Positions 19,080 to 28,703 of a DNA stretch of 64,000 nucleotides are shown in pieces; the stretch's first letter is position 1; the number at the start of each line of letters is the position of its first letter. This stretch comes from an uncultured Cohaesibacter sp. Lineage in GTDB: Bacteria > Pseudomonadota > Alphaproteobacteria > Rhizobiales > Cohaesibacteraceae. The stretch is from assembly GCF_963678225.1 (NCBI RefSeq), contig NZ_OY782764.1, positions 2,485,001 to 2,549,000 of the forward strand. The letters are read 5' to 3'. A program made the position numbers and the translations under genes. Below the pieces are notes generated by a model. That model was not told the DNA's origin, searched no databases, and worked only from the letters and a program-made list of their open reading frames with translations.

Positions 19080-21998
19080 TTAGGCGGCATCAATTTCGCG
19101 GATGGCTGCTGCATCGCGAAGCGACAGGTCTGGATAAGCCGGATCCGTACCAACTTCGGGCAGGATCTTCCAGCTGCGCTGACATTTCTTGCCTTCTGCC
19201 AGAGCCGGAACAACACCTACACCAGCCACCTCTTCAATGGTGAAGGCCCCTTCAGGCGCTTCGCCCTTGATCAACTCGGCCTGCGACGTGATGGAGATTT
19301 CGGCCAGATCGATGCCGTCCATCGCCTTGAGGATAGCCTCATCGGAGACATAGACCTTCGGAGCTGCTTCCAATGAAGACCCGATGCGCTTTTCCCGACG
19401 CTCGACTTCGAGCGCTCCGGTGACAACGCGGCGCAGCGCTTTCACTTTATCCCATTTGGCTGCCAACTCATCATCTTTCCAGTCGCCCGGAACCTCAGGG
19501 AACTGACGGAAGTGAACCGAATCATCTGCATTCGGATAGCGGCTCTGCCATGTTTCTTCCATGGTGAAGGGAAGGATCGGAGCCAGCCACGCTGTGAGAT
19601 GGATGAACAGCTCATGGATGACATAGAGCGCTGCCTTGCGGCGCATGGAACTTGGTGCATCACAATAGAGAGCATCCTTGCGCACATCGAAATAGAAGGC
19701 TGAAAGCTCGATACCCATGAAATAGTTGAGTTCATGCATGATGCGCTTGAAGTCGAAATTGTCATAGGCGTCCCTGACCATGTGATCCAACTCGTGGATC
19801 CGGTGCAGCATCAGCCGCTCCAGTTCAGGCATATCGGAAGGAGCAATCTCGGTGCCATCGAAATGCGCCAGAGAGCCCAGCATCCAGCGGATGGTGTTGC
19901 GCATCTTGCGATAGGCATCAGCGATGGTCTTGAGGATTTCCGGTCCGATGCGCTGATCGTCCGAATAGTCGGCACTGGCCACCCACATGCGCAGGATATC
20001 AGCACCATATTGCTTGATGATATCCTGTGGCGCGATGGTGTTGCCGATGGATTTGGACATTTTGCGGCCCTGTTCATCCATGGTGAAGCCATGGGTGAGA
20101 ACTGCATCATAAGGCGCACGACCGCGTGTGCCGCAGCTTTCCAGCAGCGAGGAATGGAACCAGCCGCGATGCTGGTCGGAGCCTTCCAGATACAAATCGG
20201 CAGGCCATTTCATGTCGCCACGCTGTTCCAGACAGAAAGCATGGGTTGAGCCAGAGTCAAACCAAACGTCGAGAATGTCAGTCACCTGCGTCCAGTCTTC
20301 AGCGTCATAGTCTGCCCCGAGGAAGCGCTCTTTGGCATCTTCGGCAAACCATGCATCTGCGCCTTCCTTCATGAATGCGTCAAAGATGCGGCTATTGACA
20401 GAACTATCCTGCAGAACAACCGTCGGATCATCCTTCTTGATGAAGATGGTGATCGGCACACCCCATGCGCGCTGACGGGAGATAACCCAGTCCGGGCGGG
20501 TTTCGATCATCGAGCGCAGACGGGTCTGGCCGGATTTTGGAACAAAGCGGGTGGCATCAATCGCATTAAGGGCACGCTTGCGCAGAGTATCGCCTTCGCC
20601 ATCGATGTTGCGATCCATGGCAATGAACCATTGCGGCGTGTTTCGGAAGATAAGCGGCGCCTTGGAGCGCCAGCTGTGCGGGTAGCTATGATTGATCTTG
20701 CCACGTGCGAGCAGGGAGCCCACTTCAACCAGCTTGTCGATGACGGCTCCGTTGGTGGTGCCTTCACCGCCCTTGCGGTTGAGAATATAGTTGCCCTGGA
20801 ACAAAGGCACATGCGGGAAGTAAGCACCGTCTTCCATCACGGTATGCGGGATTTCCGGCGTGCCGCATTCTTCAAAGCGTTCGCGGTTGGCAACAAAGAC
20901 CTCATAGTCATCTGCGCCATGCCCCGGAGCGGTATGCACAAAGCCGGTACCGGCTTCTTCGGTCACATGGTCACCCGGCAGCATCGGAACGTCGAAATCA
21001 TAATAGCCGTCAGCGCCTTCTTCTTCGGCGAACGGATGGGCGCATTCGGAAATCTGGGATGGATCGACATCGAACTTGCGTTCGTAGCCATCCACACGGG
21101 CGGCCTTGAAGACTTCGGCTGCCAGCGTGTCAGCCATGATCAGCTTGTCGCCGACCTTGCCCCAATTGTCATCGGCTGCTTCGGTGATTTCATAAAGACC
21201 GTAGCTGATGGATGGATTGAAGCAGATGGCGCGGTTGCCCGGGATGGTCCATGGCGTGGTGGTCCAGATCACCACATCCGCATCCAGCAGATCATCCATC
21301 TTGTCCGGAGAGACCGTGCCGTGCAGACCCGTGATCGGGAAGCGCACCCAGATGGTGAAGGAGGTATGGTCGTGATATTCCACTTCGGCCTCAGCCAAAG
21401 CGGTTTTCTCGACGATGGACCACATGACAGGCTTGGAGCCCTGGAAGAGCTGGCCAGACATGGCGAATTTCATCAACTCGTTGGCGATGCGAGCTTCGGC
21501 ATCGAAGGTCATGGTGCGATATGGGGTTTCGAAATCACCCACCACGCCAAGACGCTTGAATTCTTCAGACTGAACGCCGATCCAGTGCTGTGCGAATTCG
21601 CGGCATTCCTGACGGAATTCCTTGACTGGCACGGCATCCTTGTTCTTGCCCTTCTTGCGATATTTTTCCTCGATCTTCCATTCGATCGGCAGACCGTGGC
21701 AATCCCAGCCCGGAACATAGTTGGAGTCATAGCCGCGCATCTGGAAAGAGCGGGTGATGAGGTCCTTGAGGATCTTGTTGAGCGCATGACCAATATGCAG
21801 GTTGCCGTTGGCATAGGGAGGGCCATCATGCAGCACATATTTCTCGCGGCCAGCAGAGCGTTCACGCAGGGCCTTGTAGAGATTCATGTCCTCCCAGCGT
21901 TTCAGGATCTTTGGCTCATTCTTGGGCAGCCCCGCACGCATGGGAAAATCGGTCTTGGGCAAATAAAGCGTTTCGGAATAATCGCGTTCTTCAGTCAT
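19080..21998 (-). CDS. ileS: Isoleucyl-tRNA synthetase
   Basis: A full-length 972-residue class I synthetase. HIGH is at residues 68-71 ([15 protein letters not shown]) and KMSKS near 644 ([18 protein letters not shown]). The editing (CP1) domain has [19 protein letters not shown] and [19 protein letters not shown]. The anticodon-binding domain follows, ending in a shortened C-terminal module. That module, usually a zinc knuckle with paired cysteines (CxRCW and CxRC), here reads [13 protein letters not shown] and [10 protein letters not shown]. Only one cysteine remains, so zinc binding is probably lost. I believe this is common in Rhizobiales but cannot check it. A terminator follows directly. 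Confidence 0.97.
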   Translation of the reverse strand: MTEERDYSETLYLPKTDFPMRAGLPKNEPKILKRWEDMNLYKALRERSAGREKYVLHDGPPYANGNLHIGHALNKILKDLITRSFQMRGYDSNYVPGWDCHGLPIEWKIEEKYRKKGKNKDAVPVKEFRQECREFAQHWIGVQSEEFKRLGVVGDFETPYRTMTFDAEARIANELMKFAMSGQLFQGSKPVMWSIVEKTALAEAEVEYHDHTSFTIWVRFPITGLHGTVSPDKMDDLLDADVVIWTTTPWTIPGNRAICFNPSISYGLYEITEAADDNWGKVGDKLIMADTLAAEVFKAARVDGYERKFDVDPSQISECAHPFAEEEGADGYYDFDVPMLPGDHVTEEAGTGFVHTAPGHGADDYEVFVANRERFEECGTPEIPHTVMEDGAYFPHVPLFQGNYILNRKGGEGTTNGAVIDKLVEVGSLLARGKINHSYPHSWRSKAPLIFRNTPQWFIAMDRNIDGEGDTLRKRALNAIDATRFVPKSGQTRLRSMIETRPDWVISRQRAWGVPITIFIKKDDPTVVLQDSSVNSRIFDAFMKEGADAWFAEDAKERFLGADYDAEDWTQVTDILDVWFDSGSTHAFCLEQRGDMKWPADLYLEGSDQHRGWFHSSLLESCGTRGRAPYDAVLTHGFTMDEQGRKMSKSIGNTIAPQDIIKQYGADILRMWVASADYSDDQRIGPEILKTIADAYRKMRNTIRWMLGSLAHFDGTEIAPSDMPELERLMLHRIHELDHMVRDAYDNFDFKRIMHELNYFMGIELSAFYFDVRKDALYCDAPSSMRRKAALYVIHELFIHLTAWLAPILPFTMEETWQSRYPNADDSVHFRQFPEVPGDWKDDELAAKWDKVKALRRVVTGALEVERREKRIGSSLEAAPKVYVSDEAILKAMDGIDLAEISITSQAELIKGEAPEGAFTIEEVAGVGVVPALAEGKKCQRSWKILPEVGTDPAYPDLSLRDAAAIREIDAA

Positions 21999-22610
21999 TA
22001 TCTATCACTTCCGTGAAGCTCGGCCATCGTAACGGGCTCTTTGAGAGCAAAAGCCGCGGGGAGGAATATGCCTTGGGCATATGGTTTGCGGCTTGGTCCG
22101 GATCGGTCAAGCTATTGAATTCGTGGGAAAAGGCATCAGGCAGCAGAAAGGCAGCCCGGCCTCGTGGTCGTCCCGGTCCCTCGTGGGCGCGTCAGTTGCG
22201 CCAGTCACACGAAGGCCGGGCCAGTAATTCGACTGGCTATCGGCCCAATACAGCCTCGGGCGGGTGGTGCGAAATACCGTAACGTGGCAAATCTCATATC
22301 TGGTTTCATGCGCAGGGCATGTCTCATAAGCATCTCGGTTGCCTTTTTCTCGCGCGCGACATTAATTCAAGCCCGAGCCAAGTACAAGCCCCCCCAGAGC
22401 GTTACTTTCCTGAAAAATTCAGCTTCGGGCGCGCGGGTCTCCCTCGTCGGCCCTTTGCACCCTTGCGCAATCATAACGCGGCGGAGAGATGCTCGACAAA
22501 TCCCCCCAGTCCCCCTCCGTGAAAGCCATGCAACCCTGTTGCGATGCTTCCTGCTGGCAATGCTCTCCAAGCCCGCAGGGCGATGCATCAACAACAAGGA
22601 AGGACCATCC
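21999..22610. other. 612-base divergent intergenic region between ileS and the amidase gene
   Basis: No credible gene. Frames that run through it lack ribosome sites and family matches. It contains a prominent unexplained hairpin at 22155-22220, described separately, and must carry the ileS and amidase promoters. Composition is GC-rich in the first half. Confidence 0.5.
22155..22220. repeat. Long imperfect hairpin with nested stem
   Basis: CCCGGCCTCGTG (22155-22166) pairs with CACGAAGGCCGGG (22208-22220) over 12 bp with one bulged A. Inside, GGCGC (22186-22190) pairs with GCGCC (22198-22202). Neither side ends in a T-run, so it is not a simple terminator. It could be a leader structure of ileS, 157 bases from its start codon. 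Confidence 0.5.
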
Positions 22611-23465
22611 ATGTTTGATATTTCTCCGCACGCTGCCTACACAATCCGCAACCATATGCTCTATACCAATGAGGCGCCGGTGGCCTTTGTGCGCTCGCCC
22701 AATCAGTCTGGTGATTTCGCGCCACGCGGCATCATTCTGCATGACACGGCCGGCCGGCTTGAAAAGGGCAATGCGGTCAACTGGTTTCTCAAACCCGAGG
22801 CAAAGGCATCTGCCCATCTCACCATCGAGCGGGATGGCTCGGTGACCCAGCAAGTGGCCTTCAATCGTCGCGCCTGGCATGCGGGCAAGAGCTGCTATCG
22901 CGGCGAAGAAGGCGTTAACGCCTTTACCTTCGGCATCGAGATGGTCAATCTGGGCAGATGCAACAAACTGCGTGATGGCTCCATTCAGCCTTGGTTCAAG
23001 GGCGATTATCGTGATGGCACCGACGGGCTTCACTTTGCCTTTGCTGCCAGTCGCGCCCATGGCAAGGGCTGGTGGCTGGATTATACCGCCGCCCAGATCC
23101 GAACGGTGACGGCGATCGCCCAGAGCCTCATTGAAAAATATCAGCTCTCCTTCATAGCGGGCCATTGGGAGATTGCTCCGGGGCGCAAGATCGATCCAAA
23201 CCCGCTCTTTCCACTTGAGCCCTTGCGCAATGCGCTGCTCGGAGCCAAGGGCGAGCAGGGTGGCCCGATGGTGATTGCCGACGCCAATCTGCGTCGCTGG
23301 CCCTCCTATGCGGACAATGTCATTCGCGTGCTTGAGAAAGGAACGCCTCTGACCATCATCCGCTCGGGCCATTACAAGCCGCTGGGCCATGCCGAACTGT
23401 GGCATCTGGTCGAAGCTGGCGATCAGCAAGGCTGGGTTAACGGCACTCTGATCGATCTGGATTAG
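22611..23465 (+). CDS. N-acetylmuramoyl-L-alanine amidase (Amidase_2) with SH3-like tail
   Basis: A 284-residue protein. The ATG at 22611 follows AAGGAAGGA; longer upstream frames are not credible. The amidase_2/PGRP zinc fold is visible in RGIILHDTAGRLEKGNAVNW (first zinc His), ASAHLTIERDGSVTQQVAFN, RAWHAGKSC, and FIAGHWEIAPGRKIDPNPLF (last His and Lys/Asp). The C-terminal ~60 residues (NLRRWPSYADNVIRVLEKGT and then WHLVEAGDQQGWVNGTLI) look like a bacterial SH3 domain. No signal peptide is seen, so it may act as a cytoplasmic muropeptide-recycling amidase or leave by another route. It interrupts the ribF-ileS neighbourhood on the opposite strand. Confidence 0.88.
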   Translation: MFDISPHAAYTIRNHMLYTNEAPVAFVRSPNQSGDFAPRGIILHDTAGRLEKGNAVNWFLKPEAKASAHLTIERDGSVTQQVAFNRRAWHAGKSCYRGEEGVNAFTFGIEMVNLGRCNKLRDGSIQPWFKGDYRDGTDGLHFAFAASRAHGKGWWLDYTAAQIRTVTAIAQSLIEKYQLSFIAGHWEIAPGRKIDPNPLFPLEPLRNALLGAKGEQGGPMVIADANLRRWPSYADNVIRVLEKGTPLTIIRSGHYKPLGHAELWHLVEAGDQQGWVNGTLIDLD

Positions 23466-23500
23466 AGCGCCTGATCGCAATAAAATGACCACCAACAAAA

Positions 23501-23526
23501 AAAGAGGCCCCAGATGGAGCCTCTTT
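23501..23526. terminator. Bidirectional terminator between amidase and ribF
   Basis: AAAGAGGC (23501-23508) pairs with GCCTCTTT (23519-23526). The minus-strand exit is a long T-run (TTTTTTTGTTGG), so it chiefly serves ribF, whose stop is 49 bases away. The plus-strand exit is CTCTTTATAA. Confidence 0.8.
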
Positions 23527-23575
23527 ATAATGTCATGTTGAGAGATCTGAGCCCAAACAGCGCGTGGTTGGGCTG

Positions 23576-24568
23576 CTAGTCCCAAATCCGGCTTTCTACT
23601 TCCGAGAGCGGTTCGGCATACCGCAGAATGGCTCGCGCCTGAACGCTGTCTGCATCCATCTGGTTGATCAGAGCCTCAAGACCATCGAATTTCATTTCTT
23701 CGCGCAAATAGGAATAGAGCACGACGCGTACGTCTTCATCATAAAGATTGTCGTCGAAGTCAAAGACATGCACCTCGAACACACGGGGGCCATTGTCAAA
23801 CATCGGACGACGGCCAAAGCTGGCCACGCCATCATGCTGGGAGCCATCGGAGCGAACAAACTTGACTGCATACACCCCTTCGCGCAGGCGGCTATTGTCC
23901 GGCAGGGTCATGTTGGCCGTCGGGTAGCCCAACTTGCGGCCATTCTTGGCACCGTGGACCACCACGCCAGAAAAGAAATGGCGATAGCCCAGCAGCCGGT
24001 TGGCCGGAGCGACCGCGCCATCTTCCAGTGCCTGCCGGATGCGGGTCGAAGATACGGCATCGCCAGAACGATCGGTTTTCATATCGACGATGGTAACGCC
24101 AATGCCCAGCGCTTCGCCCTTTTCCTGCAGATAGTCCGGCGTGCCCGTGCGATCCTTGCCGAAATGGAAGTCATAGCCCGCAATGGCCTTCTTGGCATCG
24201 AGCTTGTCGATCAGCATGTCGGTGATGAACAGGTCCGGAGACTGGCTGGCAAAGGCCGCATCAAAGGTCAGGGACACCATGCCATCGAGCCCGAGCGCCC
24301 GCGCTATCATCGCTTTTTCCTCGTGGGGGGTGAGGCGAAAGACCGGATAGTTGGGCCGGAACAGGGTGCGTGGGTGAGGTTCAAAGGTCAGCATCACGGC
24401 CTTGAGGCCAGAGGCGCGCGCTTCCTTGACGGCATCTTCCAACACGGCCTGATGCCCGCGATGCATGCCATCGAAATTGCCAATCGCAACAACGCCGCCT
24501 CTGAGCGAATCCGGCAAAGGCTGCTCAGGATATCGGATGTCAACAAAGGACGCGGCTGGGGTCATCAT
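23576..24568 (-). CDS. ribF: Bifunctional riboflavin kinase / FMN adenylyltransferase
   Basis: A 330-residue enzyme making FMN and then FAD from riboflavin. The start is the first of two adjacent ATGs behind AAGGAG; a longer frame upstream lacks a site. The nucleotidyltransferase domain shows VVAIGNFDGMHRGHQAVLED (the HxGH-like motif), MLTFEPHPRTLFRP, YDFHFGKDRTGTPDYL and SSTRIRQALEDG. The kinase domain has VVHGAKNGRKLGYPTANM, LREGVYAVKF and VASFGRRPMFDNG, ending in the EEMKFDGLEALINQMDAD helix. It is the usual upstream partner of ileS and lspA. Both domains look intact. Confidence 0.96.
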   Translation of the reverse strand: MMTPAASFVDIRYPEQPLPDSLRGGVVAIGNFDGMHRGHQAVLEDAVKEARASGLKAVMLTFEPHPRTLFRPNYPVFRLTPHEEKAMIARALGLDGMVSLTFDAAFASQSPDLFITDMLIDKLDAKKAIAGYDFHFGKDRTGTPDYLQEKGEALGIGVTIVDMKTDRSGDAVSSTRIRQALEDGAVAPANRLLGYRHFFSGVVVHGAKNGRKLGYPTANMTLPDNSRLREGVYAVKFVRSDGSQHDGVASFGRRPMFDNGPRVFEVHVFDFDDNLYDEDVRVVLYSYLREEMKFDGLEALINQMDADSVQARAILRYAEPLSEVESRIWD

Positions 24569-24792
24569 TTTAAGGCAACTCCTTGTAACCGGCAAAAGTC
24601 CGGCAGGGTTGAAAATAGTCAAGCATAGCCAGGTGGATATGCGTAAAAGGTTTGGCGGGAGGGTGCCCAACCTCATGGATGAGGTCAAGTTCTCTCGTTA
24701 ATATAGAGCCCGGTCAATCCACATCAAGAGAGTTCGTGCTTCATGGCATGACCTTCTCTTGCCGGTGCTTCATGACGAAAATGATCTCTACG

Positions 24793-25320
24793 TCATCGAT
24801 AGACCGGCTTTGGCAAAGTTTGGCGGGTCACAGCCTGTCCGCCCTGCGTGGCTTGTGGCTGCTGTGCCGCTATGGCTTGGCCTGATGCTGTCATCGCACC
24901 ATGCGCTGCAGACCCTGCGCTATTCAGTAGAATTGTTGGATGCGACGTGGGCGTGTAGTAGGCAAATCCACTGGCTTTGACATTTTCTCCGGACACCAGC
25001 TGCGCCGAATAACGACATGAGCCACGGGACGCGCATTTGGTTCGGTCATTCTTGGTGACGGATAGGTCAAAATCAACATGTTTGACACCTGGGGTCGGGA
25101 TCACTTTGGTTTCCTTGAGTATGCCTGCGCCATCTTGCAGACCCACCAATATCACATCGCCATTTGTTGCCGCAAAGTCCCATTGCACTTCGCCGGAGAC
25201 CCCTTCGCTGGACGGCAGCATCTCGCTGATGTCATCCATCCCCATTGTTACAGAGCGGCAACCGGCAAGTGCGGTCAGCAGAAACAGGGCGGGCAAGGAT
25301 GCGGTCTTGAAGTCAATCAT
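24793..25320 (-). CDS. Putative lipoprotein, weakly YbaY/YscW-like
   Basis: A 175-residue protein with a short signal and a lipobox (LFLLTALAGCRS, lipidation at Cys21). The mature part has a beta-rich domain: VSGEVQWDFAATNGDVILVG, LQDGAGILKETKVIPTPG and VKHVDFDLSVTKND, with a CASRGSC cysteine pair. This layout recalls the YscW/YbaY fold of small lipoproteins that modulate outer-membrane proteins, but identity is weak. The ~40-residue Ala/Gln/Thr-rich tail looks disordered. The ribosome site is GAGAGG. The gene stands alone; its function is unknown. Confidence 0.65.
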   Translation of the reverse strand: MIDFKTASLPALFLLTALAGCRSVTMGMDDISEMLPSSEGVSGEVQWDFAATNGDVILVGLQDGAGILKETKVIPTPGVKHVDFDLSVTKNDRTKCASRGSCRYSAQLVSGENVKASGFAYYTPTSHPTILLNSAGSAAHGAMTASGQAIAAQQPQATQGGQAVTRQTLPKPVYR

Positions 25321-25905
25321 GACAACCTCTCAAGGTACGCGTGGAAGGGCAGGCGGATACTCAATCCGAAAGACATGAGCCAAACCGCAAAGAGAGACAC
25401 CGAAAGAGTGTGCCTGAAAAATCGGTCTGAAATGACCCCGTCGTTGGAAATGCAAAAAACAATGCGTGCGTGCCCCGTTTTATAACGGGACCGGAGCTGT
25501 GACCAGTTCTTTTTCATCAGTCCGGATCAAAAGCCGCTGAGGGCGTTGTCAGACCTTAAAAGGTGGGCGCGTGTCCCTAAAAGGAATGAGAAGCCAAAAT
25601 GGGAATGTCATTAGGATGCTAAAACAAGCACGACATGATCTTGCTCTGGCAGCAACATGCGGGGCACCTAAGGGAAAAGCACCATGAGGCAAGATTCACA
25701 CTATACTTATGCGAGCGGCGAGGCTAGGGTGCCGGTCCGATCAACAATTCCGTTCGGTGCGGAACGCTTATGGCGCACCGTCAAGCCTTCATCTTAAGCC
25801 TCTGTTGCGGGGACAAGAATAGGCATGGCGGACCAATGCCCCCAGGGCGACCTGCAAATCCCGATTTTTTGGGGACCGGACCATTTTCATAATTCTGGTG
25901 ATACC
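25321..25905. other. 585-base divergent intergenic region
   Basis: It lies between the lipoprotein and MATE genes. A 66-codon minus-strand frame (25317-25517) ends in an ATGA overlap with the lipoprotein start but has no ribosome site or recognisable family, so I do not call it. An alternative MATE start at 25825 falls inside. No terminator or RNA is apparent. Confidence 0.4.
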
Positions 25906-27369
25906 ATGCAAGACCAGCCACCGGTGCTGGATGGACAGAGCCCGGTCTCTGACCAAGCCATCGTAAAACAGGGAACGCCTATTTCCTGGCGCGAAGAAAT
26001 CGCAGCCACGCTGGCGCTCGCCTGGCCGCTTGTTCTGGCGCAGTTGGCGCAATTCTCCCTTCAGATCACCGATGTTATCATGATGGGGTGGCTGGGGCGC
26101 GAGGCGCTGGCGGCCGGCTCGCTGGCTGCTGCGCTTCTGCATCCGGTTGTCGTCTTCGGTATCGGGGCCCTGTCTGCCGTGAGCCCCATGGTTGCGCAGG
26201 CAATTGGCGCGAAGGACTATACCTCTGTGCGTCGGTCTGCCCGTCAGGGCATATGGGTGGCGTTTGTCATCTCGGTCCTGATCATGATTTTGCTGTATCA
26301 GAGCCAGCATATTTACGCTCTTGGCGGCCAGATGCCCGGCCTGTCTGCCGAGGCTGCCAGATATTTGAATTTCGCTGCCATCGGCGTGTTCCCCTCGCTG
26401 GGCTTTGTTGCCTTGCGGTCTCTGGTGACGGCCCATAGCGAAACCCGCATCATTCTGGTGACGACCATCGCGAGCTTCTTTGTCAATTTCGCAGGCAACT
26501 ATCTGCTGATGTTCGGCAAGTTCGGATTTCCAGCCCTTGGGCTGGCGGGCGCCGGTATCTCCACCTCTGTTGTGCAGACATTTGTCTTCATCTTTTTGGC
26601 ACTCTATGTGGTCTTCAAAAAGAGCTATCGCAAATATGATCTGCTGGCGCGTTTCTGGAAGCCTGACTGGCCACGCTTTTTCGAGCTGTTCCGTATTGGT
26701 ATTCCAATCGGCCTGATGGTGATGGTGGAAGTGGGGCTGTTTGCCGCCGCTGTGTTCCTGATGGGCTGGATTGGCACTGATGCGCTGGCCGCACATACGG
26801 TTGCTGTGCAGCTGGCCTCGCTGGCCTTCATGGTGCCCCTTGGTCTTAGTCAGGCTACAACGGTGCGCACCGGACTTGCTTATGGCGCCCGCTGCCTTGA
26901 AGGCATCCACCGGGCAGGCTGGGTGTCTGTGCTGATCTCGGCGCTGTTCAACTCGATCAGCTGCGCCAGCTTCTTGCTGTTCCCGCATTTTCTCGTTGGC
27001 CTCTATCTGGATCCGACTGTTGCCGCCAACAGCGTGCCTTTCGCGCTGGCTGTGAGTTATCTGGCCTATGCCGGCCTGTTCCAGTTGGTTGATGGTCTCC
27101 AGGCCACGATGGCAGGGGCCTTGCGCGGGCTGAGTGACACAAATGTGCCGATGCTTATTGCCATTGTCGGATATTGGGTTTGCGGCTTGCCGATCTCCTA
27201 TTTCTGCGGCTTCATTCTGGGCTGGGAAGGCGAGGGGATCTGGCTGGGATTGGCATCCGGCCTTGCCATTACGGCTGCATCGCTGACCTATCGCTTTATC
27301 AATCGTGAGCGCTTGGGGTTGGTCAAATTTTCAAACAGAGCGATTCTGGAGGTTCCAGAACTGAGCTAG
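25906..27369 (+). CDS. MATE-family multidrug efflux transporter
   Basis: A 487-residue inner-membrane antiporter of the NorM branch, with about twelve hydrophobic segments in two halves. Diagnostic stretches are ALAWPLVLAQLAQFSLQITD followed by VIMMGWLGREALAAGSLA, and in the second half RIGIPIGLMVMVEVGLFAAA and MGWIGTDALAAHTVAVQLAS. It exports cationic drugs or metabolites using Na+ or H+. The start is uncertain: the ATG at 25906 gives a normal length, while one at 25825 would add 27 residues without a signal function. It is followed after 31 bases by a DJ-1/PfpI gene in the same orientation, so a two-gene operon is likely. Confidence 0.92.
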   Translation: MQDQPPVLDGQSPVSDQAIVKQGTPISWREEIAATLALAWPLVLAQLAQFSLQITDVIMMGWLGREALAAGSLAAALLHPVVVFGIGALSAVSPMVAQAIGAKDYTSVRRSARQGIWVAFVISVLIMILLYQSQHIYALGGQMPGLSAEAARYLNFAAIGVFPSLGFVALRSLVTAHSETRIILVTTIASFFVNFAGNYLLMFGKFGFPALGLAGAGISTSVVQTFVFIFLALYVVFKKSYRKYDLLARFWKPDWPRFFELFRIGIPIGLMVMVEVGLFAAAVFLMGWIGTDALAAHTVAVQLASLAFMVPLGLSQATTVRTGLAYGARCLEGIHRAGWVSVLISALFNSISCASFLLFPHFLVGLYLDPTVAANSVPFALAVSYLAYAGLFQLVDGLQATMAGALRGLSDTNVPMLIAIVGYWVCGLPISYFCGFILGWEGEGIWLGLASGLAITAASLTYRFINRERLGLVKFSNRAILEVPELS

Positions 27370-27400
27370 AGCAGTGATTTGGCAAACAGGGGAGAAGCAA

Positions 27401-28015
27401 ATGCAGGAACGGTATATCGGTATCCTTCTTTATGAAGGTGTTGAGGTGCTGGACTTTTCTGGTCCCTTCGAGGTCTTCACGACCGCGCGGCGGGTGGCCG
27501 AAAAGAATGGCGAGACCTTTGCCTATGCGCCCCTGCTGATTGCTTCAAGCTTGCAGCCGGTGCGTGCGCGGGCGAATTACAGGGTGTTGCCAGATCGTGA
27601 TTTTGCGTCGCATCCTGCTTTGGACGTCCTGCTTGTGCCCGGCGGGGTGCATGAGCCGCTGCTTGATGATGATCAACTGCTGGGCTGGGTCAAAGCCGAG
27701 GCCACTAAGGTTTCTTTGCTCACATCCGTTTGCACCGGCGCCTTCATTCTGGCTGAAGCGGGCTGCTGCTCCGGCAAGACAATGACCACCCATTGGGAAG
27801 ACATTCCCGATTTTCTCGAACGCTATCCCTCTATCGAATGCGTCCGGAATGTGCGTTGGGTGGAAGATGGGGCATTGATCAGCTCGGCAGGTATTTCCGC
27901 TGGCATCGATATGGCCCTGCAAATGGTGGCGCGGCTGGGGTCTGAAGATCTGGCAAAGAAGACCGCGCGGCAAATGGATTTTGACTGGACGCGCACCGGT
28001 CTCTCTATTGCATAG
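27401..28015 (+). CDS. DJ-1/PfpI family protein
   Basis: A 204-residue class I glutamine-amidotransferase-like protein. The start at MQERYIGILLYEGVEVLDFS follows AGGGGAGAA. The nucleophile elbow is TSVCTGAFILAEAG with Cys111. The preceding DVLLVPGGVHEPLLDD and the later WVEDGALISSAGISAGIDMA are typical of the branch containing isonitrile hydratase and the sensor domains of AraC/GATase regulators. No DNA-binding domain is present. It may act on a small electrophile or isonitrile, which cannot be fixed from sequence. It is probably co-transcribed with the MATE pump, suggesting a joint detoxification role. Confidence 0.88.
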   Translation: MQERYIGILLYEGVEVLDFSGPFEVFTTARRVAEKNGETFAYAPLLIASSLQPVRARANYRVLPDRDFASHPALDVLLVPGGVHEPLLDDDQLLGWVKAEATKVSLLTSVCTGAFILAEAGCCSGKTMTTHWEDIPDFLERYPSIECVRNVRWVEDGALISSAGISAGIDMALQMVARLGSEDLAKKTARQMDFDWTRTGLSIA

Positions 28016-28250
28016 CTTACCTAATGGCATCGCCTCCAAACTTTAAATGCCAACATATGCAAGAACATAAAAAGAGGCCTGAGCTTCTATGTGACCGGGT
28101 CGCAAGAAAACTCAGGCAAACTTCGGGGAAAACGCTTTCTATCGTGGGCACACTATCCTCCTAGTGGGAGGATGATCAAAAACGCATGTCCGGAAGCCAC
28201 CGCGCAAAGATGCGGCCAAAAAATGCTATAAGAAAGATATGCTGGATTAA

Positions 28251-28703
28251 TCAGGTTGTCGGCTTCTTGGGCGCCATGACAACGGCTTCTCCGGACATCA
28301 CCGCAAGGCCATCGACTTCGGCAGCGCAATCAAGCGTAACGCGGCGGCCCTTGTCTTGCAGGTCCTTCACAGTGGCTGTGACCGTCACCGTGTCGCCCGG
28401 TCGAACCGGCGCCTTGAATTGTAGGGTCTGGGAAACATAGATGGAGCCCGGCCCGGGAAGGCGCATGCCCAGAATGGCCGAAAGCAGGCTGGCGGTGTAG
28501 ATACCGTGGGCTATGTTGCTGCCAAATCGGCTAGCCGCGCCGTGAGCCTTGTCTATATGAATGGGGTTGTGGTCGCCGGTCAGATCGGCAAAAGCTGAAA
28601 TATCACTTTCAGTTACCGTGTGGGTCAGGCTTTCCTGCTGCCCGATCTGCATATCCTCATAATAGATTGTCCGTGGCGCGACGCCTGCAAGTGGTGCGGT
28701 CAT
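28251..28703 (-). CDS. MaoC-family (R)-specific hydratase
   Basis: A 150-residue hot-dog-fold protein. The start at MTAPLAGVAPRTIYYED follows GGGGAGGAAG; an upstream Met is less likely. The hydratase-2 motif is intact in FADLTGDHNPIHIDKAHGA, with the catalytic Asp44 and His49. It is followed by IAHGIYTASLLSAILGMRLP and VSQTLQFKAPVRPGDTV. The length matches PhaJ-type enoyl-CoA hydratases, which hydrate trans-2-enoyl-CoA in fatty-acid oxidation or polyhydroxyalkanoate supply. It stands alone, so the exact substrate is open. Confidence 0.9.
   Translation of the reverse strand: MTAPLAGVAPRTIYYEDMQIGQQESLTHTVTESDISAFADLTGDHNPIHIDKAHGAASRFGSNIAHGIYTASLLSAILGMRLPGPGSIYVSQTLQFKAPVRPGDTVTVTATVKDLQDKGRRVTLDCAAEVDGLAVMSGEAVVMAPKKPTT

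Noticed and set aside
20631-22016. 461-codon plus-strand frame antisense to ileS
   Set aside because: A shadow frame of a GC-biased real gene; no family features in the translation, while ileS has all its motifs.
25317-25517. 66-codon minus-strand frame whose stop overlaps the start of the lipoprotein gene at 25320
   Set aside because: The ATGA overlap is suggestive, but there is no ribosome site, no recognisable domain, and composition looks non-coding.
24793-28703. Lipoprotein, MATE pump, DJ-1 protein and hydratase considered as one defence or biosynthetic island
   Set aside because: Orientations differ, gaps are large, and only MATE plus DJ-1 form a plausible operon; no mobile-element marks.
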